IMG/VR virus record: IMGVR_UViG_3300044614_000246
Coordinates: 1-32,013 of that record
Reading direction: 5' to 3' (one strand)
Source: a virus
DNA length: 32,013 bases
Part shown: positions 1-6,026 of the stretch, piece after piece
Position numbering within the stretch: position 1 is the first letter of the stretch
Layout: the number at the start of each line of letters is the position of its first letter
Program-made: the position numbers and the translations under genes
The notes under the pieces: model-generated
What the model saw: the letters and a program-made list of their open reading frames with translations, nothing else
Told to the model about the DNA's origin: nothing
The model's database searches: none

Positions 1-142
1 AGGGTTTGAATTTAGTGAGCAAATCATTGCTTCTAATATGACCCAAGATGAAATTCGTGAGAAGTTAGGTTTACCTGCTATCGTTCAAAAACTCGAAACA
101 TCGCAACAAGATGTTATCAATGGTATAAATTCACTTTCACCA
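1..142. repeat. Terminal overlap, left copy (matches 31872-32013)
   Basis: Bases 1-142 repeat at the right end of the window with only two differences, A/C at 127 versus 31998 and A/G at 139 versus 32010. Both fall on third codon positions and leave the portal protein unchanged. The repeat most simply marks the closure of a circular assembly; a true packaged terminal repeat is less likely because the cut falls inside a gene. Confidence 0.9.
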
Positions 143-898
143 TTGGTTGCTAATAAGGTTTTAGAAAGCATGACGCCAAACGAAATTCGTGCTTTGATTG
201 GTTTGTTACCAAAACAAGAAGGTCAAGATTTGCAAACATCAAGTTCGCCACAAGCGTTTAGTAGCCAAGAAGACGATTTTGCTATCGAAGTATTTAGCGA
301 ATTTGGGACTTCTAAAAGCGAATTTCAAGTTTTAAAATCTCGTAAGGTTCAATTCGACGAAAACTTTGAGCCGATGCAACATCAAGATTTTGCCGACGTA
401 GATATTTTAATTACCGAAGTACAAAGTGGTATTTTGGATTTGATTGAAAAAAACCCTTTAATAAGCGCAAACGAAATAGCAAACGCTTTAAAGGTAGATG
501 CCCAAATGGTATCTGCTTCGATTGCTAATTTAGAAAGCAATGGTTTATTATTATCTTCGGAGATTAACAAAAACGGAGCAACGATTATTTCAAGAGAATT
601 AACCGAAGCTGGTAAAGTACAAAAGAAAGCAAGAAAGCCATTAGCCGAAATTAGTATTCGTTATTCGTACGAAGTAAGTCCTGGTTTAGGCGAAAGAATA
701 ATCGATACTACAAGAGATTTTTGCAGAAGATTAATTCAATTAGACCGAGTTTATTCTCGTAAAGAAATAGAACAAATTAGCCAACGATTAGGATATTCGG
801 TTTGGCAACGTAGAGGTGGTTTTTACCACAATCCAAGAACAGGTGTAACGACGCCTTATTGCAGACATCGTTGGGTTGAACAAGTAGTAATTAAATAA
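1..898 (+). CDS. Phage portal protein, C-terminal part (continues from the end of the window)
   Basis: This is the 3' part of the portal gene whose 5' part lies at the other end of the window. The reading frame is open from base 2 and matches the frame at 31873, so joining 30811-31871 to 1-898 gives a protein of about 652 residues. The portal is the dodecameric ring at the capsid vertex through which DNA is packaged. The segment encoded here is unlike a plain portal: bases 395-580 encode a winged-helix-like stretch (isoleucine/leucine-rich, with ISANEIANALKV), and the last 80 residues carry RRGGFYHNPRTG followed by TPYCRH, a C-terminal motif I associate with phage head-morphogenesis proteins. 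An internal ATG at 38 is in frame but is not the true start. The role of the extra C-terminal domains is unknown. Confidence 0.85.
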   Translation, partial: GFEFSEQIIASNMTQDEIREKLGLPAIVQKLETSQQDVINGINSLSPLVANKVLESMTPNEIRALIGLLPKQEGQDLQTSSSPQAFSSQEDDFAIEVFSEFGTSKSEFQVLKSRKVQFDENFEPMQHQDFADVDILITEVQSGILDLIEKNPLISANEIANALKVDAQMVSASIANLESNGLLLSSEINKNGATIISRELTEAGKVQKKARKPLAEISIRYSYEVSPGLGERIIDTTRDFCRRLIQLDRVYSRKEIEQISQRLGYSVWQRRGGFYHNPRTGVTTPYCRHRWVEQVVIK

Positions 899-899
899 A

Positions 900-1490
900 A
901 TGAGTGCAAATATCTTATTCATTTCCGAACAAACGCTAAAAGATAGAAGTTTGTTGCAAGATAACGTAGACCCGAAGTTGATTAAACCTACAATCAAACA
1001 AGCGCAAGATATGTTCATCGAGCCAATCTTGGGAACAGGTTTATATTTAGAACTACAAACCCAAATTAACGACGACGATGTAAGCGTGTTAAATGCAACG
1101 CTTCTAAACAACTATATCACCGATTGCTTATGTTGGTATGTAGCTTCCGAAATGGTTATGTCTTTAGGTTTTAAACTAACCAATAAGAACGTATTAAAGA
1201 AGACGAGTGAAAATAGCGATGTTCCATCTATATCGGAGTTATTCGATGTTATGGAATACTATAAAAATAAAGCCGAATGGTATGCGCAACGTATAACAAA
1301 CTACTTGTGCGAAAACAATACAGATTATCCGTTATACGATAATCCTGGTAATGGCGTAGATACTATACACCCAAATACTACAAGCTATTCAAATGGCTTC
1401 TATTTAGGCGATAGCAAAAAGGAATACAAAAATTATTCCGATATGTACCAAAGTGAAAGTGGTGCGCTTGGCGTAGATTATAGAGATTAA
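900..1490 (+). CDS. Putative head-tail connector protein (DUF6712-like)
   Basis: The 196-residue product begins with a segment (LKDRSLLQDNVDPKLIKPTI, then QAQDMFIEPILGTGLY) typical of small alpha-helical connectors encoded just after portal or capsid genes in Bacteroidetes phages. Such proteins dock under the portal and join head to tail. The N-terminal half is helical; the C-terminal 50 residues are polar and glycine/serine rich, probably flexible. It starts one base after the portal stop codon and its own stop is coupled to the next start by a TAATG overlap, so it is translated with the head-neck genes. The family assignment is from memory of its sequence pattern and the position; the exact role is inferred. 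Confidence 0.6.
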   Translation: MSANILFISEQTLKDRSLLQDNVDPKLIKPTIKQAQDMFIEPILGTGLYLELQTQINDDDVSVLNATLLNNYITDCLCWYVASEMVMSLGFKLTNKNVLKKTSENSDVPSISELFDVMEYYKNKAEWYAQRITNYLCENNTDYPLYDNPGNGVDTIHPNTTSYSNGFYLGDSKKEYKNYSDMYQSESGALGVDYRD

Positions 1491-1591
1491 TGGCTAAAGA
1501 TTATTCGGTAAAGAACGTAAGTAAACTAAAGGTTTATTTGCAACAAGTAAAGACAAATGACAATAACGCAGGTAAAAAAAATACTAAATGA
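1490..1591 (+). CDS. Small hypothetical protein, 33 residues
   Basis: A short reading frame starts in a TAATG overlap with the connector gene and ends in TGA at 1589-1591, overlapping the start of the next gene (ATG at 1557). The product is lysine-rich (MAKDYSVKNVSKLKVYL at the start) with no recognised domain. The stop/start coupling is the same as at many real junctions in this genome, which is the main support. It could be a translational bridge rather than a functional protein. Confidence 0.5.
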   Translation: MAKDYSVKNVSKLKVYLQQVKTNDNNAGKKNTK

Positions 1592-2009
1592 TTTAGCCGA
1601 TGCTCACTACCAAATTAACGATTTTGGTTGGGGTGACGTTTGGGAAATTGGAGAAAGCGAAAGTGTTACTTATCCTTTGATGTATTGCACGATGCAAAAC
1701 TCGAATATAAGTGGTAAAACTTTCAACTTCAATATATCTATTATTTTTGCCGACTTGGTTTACGCAGATGAAAAGAACGAAGACCAAGTTATTGCTGACC
1801 AAATGTTAATATGCCAAGATATTATTGCACAATTACGAAGCGATAAATGGGATTTTACATTAGGTCAAAATGTTAATATTACTTTCTTTACCGAAAGATT
1901 ATCGGATTTAGTTGCAGGAGTACAAGCACAAATTAGTTTAGCACTTCCTTACGTTGCCGATAGATGCGCAGTACCGAGTAGTTACCCTTTACCCGACGGA
2001 GTTGAGTAA
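1557..2009 (+). CDS. Putative neck / tail terminator protein
   Basis: The 150-residue product has the composition and length of neck or tail-completion proteins and lies in the portal-connector block. It has mixed alpha/beta character; a central stretch (KTFNFNISIIFADLVY) looks like beta strands, and the C-terminal stretch ITFFTERLSDLVAGVQAQIS resembles one I associate with Bacteroidetes phage structural proteins placed after connectors. A tail terminator would cap the tail tube and bind the connector. The function is inferred from position and fold impression. Its stop codon overlaps the next start as TAATG. Confidence 0.5.
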   Translation: MTITQVKKILNDLADAHYQINDFGWGDVWEIGESESVTYPLMYCTMQNSNISGKTFNFNISIIFADLVYADEKNEDQVIADQMLICQDIIAQLRSDKWDFTLGQNVNITFFTERLSDLVAGVQAQISLALPYVADRCAVPSSYPLPDGVE

Positions 2010-2266
2010 TGACACAGAAGGAGATGCAAACATTAGACAAACTATTTGCCGAAGTGCGAGAACTATCGCATAAGGTACAAAATATAGAAGACGCTATTTT
2101 AGGTAGCGATTATATCGGAGAAGGTATTAAAGAAAAGACCGATAACAATACAAGAGATATTGAGAAGATTAATCAAAAGTTTAAACACTTTTATTTCTTT
2201 TTGATTGGAGCTGGGTTAGCAGGTGGATATACAATCATTGATATAATTAAAAAGGTTTTCTTGTAA
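2009..2266 (+). CDS. Small coiled-coil protein with C-terminal membrane helix
   Basis: The 85-residue product has a heptad-like charged helix over residues 1-55 and one hydrophobic helix near residues 60-80 (FYFFLIGAGLAGGYTII), ending in a short basic tail. This architecture (N-terminal coiled coil, C-terminal anchor) recalls XhlA-type haemolysin/holin-accessory proteins. It closes the neck operon with a TAATG start. A second candidate holin lies at 4181, so this gene could be a lysis accessory or a membrane-anchored structural helper. The topology is seen directly; the function is not known. Confidence 0.6.
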   Translation: MTQKEMQTLDKLFAEVRELSHKVQNIEDAILGSDYIGEGIKEKTDNNTRDIEKINQKFKHFYFFLIGAGLAGGYTIIDIIKKVFL

Positions 2267-2303
2267 ACTTTCAACATTCAAACAAGGCATTTCTTTTTTA
2301 ATA

Positions 2304-2311
2304 TACTTTTG
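2304..2311 (+). promoter_or_regulatory. Bacteroidetes-type -7 promoter box (TACTTTTG)
   Basis: The box fits TAnnTTTG and lies in the only real gap between the neck genes and the exonuclease gene, leaving a leader of 22 bases before ATG 2334. No clear TTG -33 element sits about 20 bases upstream, so the call rests on the -7 box and position. Confidence 0.5.
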
Positions 2312-2333
2312 TTTAAATAATTAAACAAAAACT

Positions 2334-3122
2334 ATGGCCACACAAACAAAGGGTAGATTGTTTTTTGATATTGAAACAAGTCCCAATATTGGTTTCTTTT
2401 GGCAGTCAGGTTATAAACTGCAAGTTCCATACTCAAACATAATTAAAGAACGTGCTATTATTTGTATTTGCTACAAATGGGAAAACGATAAAAAGGTTTA
2501 TTCGTTAAATTGGGATAAAGACCAATGCGATAAACAAATGCTAATTGATTTTATAAAGATAGCGAACGAAGCAGAAGAACTCGTTGGCCATAACGGAGAT
2601 AAGTTTGACTTAACTTGGATAAGAACGAGGGCATTGTTTCATCGCTTACCTATGTTTCCTCAATATACTACGATTGATACGCTTAAACAAGCACGTAGTA
2701 CGTTTAGATTTAATTCCAATAAGTTAGATTATATCGCAAATTTCTTGGGTATAGGAAGTAAACTTGAAACAGGTTTTGGATTGTGGCGTGATATTGTTTT
2801 GCATAACGACAAAAAGGCGTTAGCATCAATGATTAAGTATTGCAAGAACGACGTTGTAATTCTTGAAAAGGTATTCAATCATTTATCAAGTTATGTTCCA
2901 CATAAAACGCATCGTGGAGTTGCATTGTACGACGATAGAAATTCTTGCCCACATTGTGGAAGCAAACATATTAATATGAATAAGCATCGCACAACTGCAA
3001 GTGGAATGAAGAAAGTGCAATACGTTTGTGTTCCTTGTGGCAAGTATCATACTGTTTCGCAACAGCAATCTAATAGAATTTTAATTGAACGATATAACGA
3101 TGAAAGTATTGGAAGCATTTGA
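2334..3122 (+). CDS. DEDDy-type 3'-5' exonuclease (RNase H-like) with C-terminal zinc ribbon
   Basis: The 262-residue protein has the acidic motifs of the DnaQ/YprB-like ribonuclease H fold: FFDIETSP (D12, E14), VGHNGDKFDL (D92) and YCKNDVVIL (Y169, D173), which together would bind two metal ions and remove nucleotides from 3' ends. A C-terminal zinc ribbon follows, with CPHC at 205-208 and CVPC at 232-235. The likely role is processing DNA ends during replication or recombination, in support of the ERF and helicase genes downstream. It has its own upstream promoter box. No polymerase domain is attached, so it is a stand-alone nuclease rather than a proofreading domain. Confidence 0.85.
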   Translation: MATQTKGRLFFDIETSPNIGFFWQSGYKLQVPYSNIIKERAIICICYKWENDKKVYSLNWDKDQCDKQMLIDFIKIANEAEELVGHNGDKFDLTWIRTRALFHRLPMFPQYTTIDTLKQARSTFRFNSNKLDYIANFLGIGSKLETGFGLWRDIVLHNDKKALASMIKYCKNDVVILEKVFNHLSSYVPHKTHRGVALYDDRNSCPHCGSKHINMNKHRTTASGMKKVQYVCVPCGKYHTVSQQQSNRILIERYNDESIGSI

Positions 3123-3234
3123 AAAAGAAATAAAAAGACAAAAAGCAGTTGCAATGTTAATGCAGCAGAAGGCACAATTAACAGCACAAATAGAAGAAGT
3201 TAATAAGAGATTGCGCAAATTCAATCAGCGATGA
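3100..3234 (+). CDS. Small coiled-coil protein, 44 residues
   Basis: A short frame starts inside the 3' end of the exonuclease gene (ATG 3100) and ends in TGA at 3232-3234, overlapping the next start as ATGA. The product is almost wholly charged helix (EKEIKRQKAVAMLMQQKAQL and onward), a likely coiled coil. It fills the gap between two solid genes and is coupled to both, which supports it being translated. No function can be given. Confidence 0.55.
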   Translation: MKVLEAFEKEIKRQKAVAMLMQQKAQLTAQIEEVNKRLRKFNQR

Positions 3235-3728
3235 GCATAGAAGATAGCTTTAAATATTTTTATAACTATATACAAGATGCTTCTTATGAAAAGCATTTAA
3301 GAGAAAAATATCCTAAAATGACAATAACACATGACACAATGGAATGGTGGCAAAAAGCATCTGCTTCAACTACATTAGAAAACCAAAGCAACGTAATAGA
3401 TACCAAGCGTATCTTTGAAAGTGGAAGCCAACGTGACGACGATACCGATAAACCATTGGTAAATCATTTGACTTCTTACTTGCGTTTACGATTTGGATAT
3501 TTACTTCGTATGGGCGCAAATAAATATGGTAAGAATAATTGGCAGAAAGGTCAGCCAACGGAAGCAGCGCTTGAAAGTTTGCATCGGCATTTAGCTAAAT
3601 ACGAATTAGGTGATAGAGAAGAAGACCATTTGTCGGCAATCGTTTTTAACGTTCAGTTAATTATGAAGAACGAAGAAAAAGAAGGAATTAAAATAGACCA
3701 TTACTATGAAAATAAAAGTAATTCGTGA
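3231..3728 (+). CDS. dATP/dGTP diphosphohydrolase-like protein (DUF5664, MazG superfamily)
   Basis: The 165-residue product carries the signature of the DUF5664/MazZ branch of all-alpha nucleotide pyrophosphohydrolases: GANKYGKNNW at about residues 95-104 and RHLAKYELGDREEDHLSAIV at 119-138, with acidic and histidine residues placed to bind Mg2+ and a dNTP. Known relatives hydrolyse dATP or dGTP to the monophosphate and shape nucleotide pools; MazZ does so in phages that replace adenine with 2-aminoadenine. No PurZ-like synthetase was seen here, so a Z genome is not supported. The start overlaps the previous gene by four bases; the end overlaps the endolysin gene by 23 bases. Confidence 0.75.
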   Translation: MSIEDSFKYFYNYIQDASYEKHLREKYPKMTITHDTMEWWQKASASTTLENQSNVIDTKRIFESGSQRDDDTDKPLVNHLTSYLRLRFGYLLRMGANKYGKNNWQKGQPTEAALESLHRHLAKYELGDREEDHLSAIVFNVQLIMKNEEKEGIKIDHYYENKSNS

Positions 3729-4164
3729 GATATTAACACCTACCGAAACGCTTGGTAGTTTATACATTAATGACAAGTTCTTTTGCTACACGCTTGAAGA
3801 TGTAGATAGAAAGCTAAAGAATACCGATAGTATTGATTTCGTAAAGGCGCATAAGGTAAAAGCAAATACTGCAATACCGAGTGGAGAATATCGAATGATA
3901 TTATCAATGAGCAATCGCTTTAAACGTATTATGCCCGAAGTATTAAACGTACCCGCGTTTCAAGGTATTCGCTTTCATGGAGGTAATACCCATAAAGATA
4001 GTGAGGGCTGTGTACTTGTTGCTAAACAACGTAACGTAAACAAACCATCTTCTTGGCAAGGGATTAAGAATTGGATATTCGGTAGCCAAGAGAAGCAACT
4101 TGTATCCGAAATGCAAAAGGCGTTGAGTAAAGGCGAGAAGATTGAATTGTCAATAGTTTACTAA
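3706..4164 (+). CDS. DUF5675 protein, candidate endolysin (L,D-transpeptidase-like)
   Basis: The 152-residue product matches the DUF5675 pattern seen in many Bacteroidetes phages: IPSGEYRMILSMSNRFKRIM (58-77), then VPAFQGIRFHGGNTHKDSEG and CVLV. The His-Gly at 91-92 and the Ser-Glu-Gly-Cys at 99-102 recall the catalytic HG...S-x-GC arrangement of YkuD L,D-transpeptidases, so it may act on peptidoglycan cross-links. No signal peptide is visible, so export would need a holin. The next two genes look like holin and spanin, which supports a lysis role. The catalytic assignment is inference from motif resemblance. Confidence 0.65.
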   Translation: MKIKVIREILTPTETLGSLYINDKFFCYTLEDVDRKLKNTDSIDFVKAHKVKANTAIPSGEYRMILSMSNRFKRIMPEVLNVPAFQGIRFHGGNTHKDSEGCVLVAKQRNVNKPSSWQGIKNWIFGSQEKQLVSEMQKALSKGEKIELSIVY

Positions 4165-4167
4165 ACT

Positions 4168-4175
4168 TATATTTA
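4168..4175 (+). promoter_or_regulatory. TATATTTA motif, five bases before ATG 4181
   Basis: The motif sits directly after the endolysin stop and is followed by exactly five bases and then the holin start codon. The same arrangement occurs at 16444, 23634 and 27406. It differs from the host-type TAnnTTTG box only in its last base. Here it also forms a small inverted repeat (CTTATA-TT-TATAAG, 4166-4179). It may be a promoter giving a leaderless mRNA or a translation signal. Confidence 0.45.
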
Positions 4176-4180
4176 TAAGT

Positions 4181-4360
4181 ATGGAAACACTTAAAAAGGC
4201 GTTAGCATTGCTAAAAGAGAATTGGCGTACAACACTCGTTGGCGTCTTCTTTGCAGTATTTGGTGTAGCATACTTCTTCAAGTTGATAGATGCACAAGGT
4301 TTAACAATGGTTTGGGGCGCATTAGGTGGCGTAGGATTTACTATTTCTAAAGATGCGTAG
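4181..4360 (+). CDS. Candidate holin, 59 residues, two membrane helices
   Basis: The product has a short basic N-terminus (METLKKALALLKENWRTT), a hydrophobic helix at about residues 19-36 (LVGVFFAVFGVAYFFKLI), a short turn, and a second apolar, glycine-rich helix at about 40-55. A small protein with two membrane helices lying between an endolysin candidate and a spanin candidate fits a class II holin, which forms the membrane holes that release endolysin. Its stop overlaps the spanin start (ATGCGTAG). No sequence family was recognised; the call rests on topology and position. Confidence 0.65.
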   Translation: METLKKALALLKENWRTTLVGVFFAVFGVAYFFKLIDAQGLTMVWGALGGVGFTISKDA

Positions 4361-4763
4361 ATTTACATACATTTTAATTTTGAGTGCCTTATATGGCTTT
4401 ATTTTGAGTGGTTGTGCTACTCGTAAAATAAAGGAACGTGAATACGTTACTATTCGAGATACAATTATTACTCCACCAATCGTTAAATTAGATACCTTAA
4501 CGCAATGGAATGATAGATTTATTTACTTAAAAGATAGCACCAATCAAATGTCCGTAGTTATCGAACGAGTAAAAAACAATTATATCCGAGTAAAAGCCGA
4601 TTGTGTTCCTAAAAAGATTATAGTACCGATTACAAAAACAGTGGTTAAAAGCAAACAAGTAATTGTTGAAAGTTTCTTTTGGAAGCGTGTTTCATTAATC
4701 CTACTTTTGGCCATTGGTGTTTATGTGATTTACGCCAAACTCCTACCAAGAGGAGTAAATTAG
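4353..4763 (+). CDS. Candidate unimolecular spanin (lipoprotein with C-terminal membrane helix)
   Basis: The 136-residue product starts with a signal peptide and lipobox (hydrophobic residues 4-18, then L-S-G-C with the lipidated cysteine at 21). A periplasmic region of about 90 residues follows, and the protein ends with a transmembrane helix at about 113-131 (VSLILLLAIGVYVIYAK) and a short tail. One chain anchored in both membranes is the design of u-spanins such as T1 gp11, which fuse inner and outer membranes in the last step of lysis. Residue +2 is alanine, compatible with outer-membrane sorting. The gene overlaps the holin candidate and ends at the first GGGTGG hairpin, which closes the lysis operon. 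Confidence 0.7.
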   Translation: MRRFTYILILSALYGFILSGCATRKIKEREYVTIRDTIITPPIVKLDTLTQWNDRFIYLKDSTNQMSVVIERVKNNYIRVKADCVPKKIIVPITKTVVKSKQVIVESFFWKRVSLILLLAIGVYVIYAKLLPRGVN

Positions 4764-4786
4764 TTTAGTTTTTTGTTTAGGTTTAG

Positions 4787-4816
4787 GGGTGGTCGTTAGT
4801 TCGGCCACCCTTTTTT
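4787..4816 (+). terminator. Hairpin terminator, GGGTGG...CCACCC family
   Basis: Arms 4787-4794 and 4803-4810 pair over eight positions (one G-T wobble), enclosing eight bases, and are followed by six T residues. It ends the lysis operon. Confidence 0.8.
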
Positions 4817-4822
4817 ATTGAA

Positions 4823-4858
4823 TTTTTTCTCGTTGATTATCAATCAGTTACGACTATT
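4823..4858 (+). repeat. Dispersed intergenic repeat, copy A (TTGATTATCA...AGTTAC)
   Basis: This stretch aligns without gaps to 27261-27296 with 29 of 36 identical positions by hand count; the cores TTGATTATCA and AGTTAC are exact in both. Both copies lie in non-coding DNA ahead of a gene block. A regulatory or replication binding site is possible; nothing in the sequence decides which. Confidence 0.55.
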
Positions 4859-4906
4859 TTAAAAAAATAATTCATTTTTTTTATACAACCTATTATACCT
4901 TCTCTG

Positions 4907-4914
4907 TATATTTG
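4907..4914 (+). promoter_or_regulatory. Bacteroidetes-type -7 promoter box (TATATTTG)
   Basis: A perfect TAnnTTTG box lies 23 bases before ATG 4938 in an AT-rich gap downstream of a terminator, so it probably starts the early-type operon of small genes. No strong TTG -33 element was found. Confidence 0.6.
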
Positions 4915-4937
4915 TTCAACAAACAAAACGAAAAATT

Positions 4938-5156
4938 ATGACAACTCAACAAATAAACAACGAAAGAAACGAAAAAGGAATTTTTTTAACGTATAATGAT
5001 ACAGCTGGTTGGGAAGCAATATCAAGAGATGGAATTAATATGATAACATTTTATGAAGGTAAATTTTCATTTTCAAAAAATGATAACATAATTAAATTTT
5101 ATACAGAAAATGGATTTGCAAAAAGAATTACACAACTTTTAAATAGAGGTTATTAA
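4938..5156 (+). CDS. Small hypothetical protein, 72 residues
   Basis: This is the first gene after a terminator and a promoter box. The product is polar and aromatic, with likely alternating strands (GIFLTYNDTAGWEAISRDG, FYEGKFSFSKND). It resembles no family I can name. Its placement as a promoter-proximal gene in a run of tiny genes ahead of the recombination module suggests early expression, perhaps a host-takeover factor, but that is only inference. A GGGTGG hairpin follows immediately. Confidence 0.7.
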   Translation: MTTQQINNERNEKGIFLTYNDTAGWEAISRDGINMITFYEGKFSFSKNDNIIKFYTENGFAKRITQLLNRGY

Positions 5157-5162
5157 TCAATC

Positions 5163-5185
5163 GGGTGGCCCAAAAGCCACCCTTT
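5163..5185 (+). terminator. Hairpin, GGGTGGC...GCCACCC
   Basis: Perfect seven-base arms (5163-5169 and 5176-5182) with a six-base loop, then three T residues. The flanking text (TTAATCAATC before the hairpin) is repeated before the hairpin at 5659. The T tract is short and no promoter box follows before the next gene, so it may attenuate or protect mRNA ends rather than stop all transcription. Confidence 0.7.
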
Positions 5186-5209
5186 ACTTAAACTTAAAAT
5201 CACAAAACA

Positions 5210-5410
5210 ATGAAACACTTAACATTAACAGAAATCATCGAAGAATTAAACGAGTGCATTTTAAACACTCAATCGGATTTAACTAAAGATTGGAATGAAG
5301 AAAAAGAACTAATGTCAATCCAACTTCAAAGTTTATTAATCGCAAAAGCAAATTTGGAATTAATTATGCAAACAGGCAATCAAATTTTTAAATCATCAAT
5401 TTCTAAATAA
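5210..5410 (+). CDS. Small hypothetical protein, 66 residues
   Basis: The product is predicted mostly helical (LTEIIEELNECI, then SIQLQSLLIAKANLELI) with acidic patches, likely a small helical-bundle or coiled-coil protein. It starts 24 bases after a hairpin without a visible promoter, so it is probably read through from the 4907 promoter. No family recognised. Confidence 0.65.
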   Translation: MKHLTLTEIIEELNECILNTQSDLTKDWNEEKELMSIQLQSLLIAKANLELIMQTGNQIFKSSISK

Positions 5411-5418
5411 TCAAAATC

Positions 5419-5652
5419 ATGGCATACGACAAAGTATACGCAATAGGTTTACCCAACGGAGGTGAAGATATTTATTACAATTTAAGAGATTTGAAGAAGG
5501 CGTCTATTGAATACGCAAAAGAGTACGGAAGAGAAATATACTTTTATGTCTACTATTATTACGATAGTGGAAATATGAAACAAGATTGGTACGAAGCATA
5601 TCCAGACGGAACGATAACCAAAACTGGTAAAGGTATAAGTTACAATAATTAA
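5419..5652 (+). CDS. Small hypothetical protein, 77 residues, tyrosine-rich
   Basis: The product is rich in tyrosine and acidic residues (YAKEYGREIYFYVYYYYDSG) with an N-terminal hydrophobic strand and a probable alpha/beta fold. It lies eight bases after the preceding gene and is followed by another GGGTGG hairpin. No family or function could be recognised; the negative charge and small size are common in early phage proteins that bind host factors, but this is speculation. Confidence 0.65.
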   Translation: MAYDKVYAIGLPNGGEDIYYNLRDLKKASIEYAKEYGREIYFYVYYYYDSGNMKQDWYEAYPDGTITKTGKGISYNN

Positions 5653-5658
5653 TCAATC

Positions 5659-5685
5659 GGGTGGTGTAAAAGCCACCCTTATTTT
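5659..5685 (+). terminator. Hairpin, GGGTGGT...GCCACCC
   Basis: Arms 5659-5665 and 5672-5678 pair with one wobble; the loop is GTAAAA and T-rich sequence follows. The upstream ten bases are the same as at 5163, pointing to duplication of the whole element. Confidence 0.65.
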
Positions 5686-5691
5686 AAACTT

Positions 5692-5853
5692 ATGAAACTA
5701 ATCAAAGACAACTCACTTACACCGATAGAATTAGCAAGGTTAAGGTATCGGAAACTTTACGAACAGCAAGAGATTGCCAAAGCAGAACGCAAAGAAAATT
5801 TGCAGTTATCAACAAAAAACCTTATCTTTAATTTCTTAAACTTAATAAACTAA
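5692..5853 (+). CDS. Small hypothetical protein, 53 residues
   Basis: A short frame begins right after the hairpin and stops in a TAATG overlap with the next gene. The N-terminal part LTPIELARLRYRKLYEQQEI is a basic amphipathic helix; the C-terminus is more apolar (LIFNFLNLIN). No family recognised. Translational coupling to the next frame supports it as a real gene. Confidence 0.55.
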   Translation: MKLIKDNSLTPIELARLRYRKLYEQQEIAKAERKENLQLSTKNLIFNFLNLIN

Positions 5854-6026
5854 TGTCACAAAAAGTCCTAATCGTTGCAAATCCTCAAGGAGTAGATGCA
5901 ATCACAATCGGTAAAGAAGGAACGATTTTAAAAAAATTCTTCGACAAAGCATTAATCCAATTTACTAACGAGTTCGGTGAATTAGAAGAATGGTATTTCT
6001 CAAACAATGAATTTCAAAATCTATAA
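5853..6026 (+). CDS. Small hypothetical protein, 57 residues
   Basis: The frame is coupled by TAATG overlaps on both sides, to the gene before it and to the ERF gene after it. The product has a short beta-like start (KVLIVANPQGVDAITIG) and an acidic aromatic C-terminus (FGELEEWYFSNNEF). It is probably co-translated with the recombinase. No known domain. Confidence 0.6.
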   Translation: MSQKVLIVANPQGVDAITIGKEGTILKKFFDKALIQFTNEFGELEEWYFSNNEFQNL

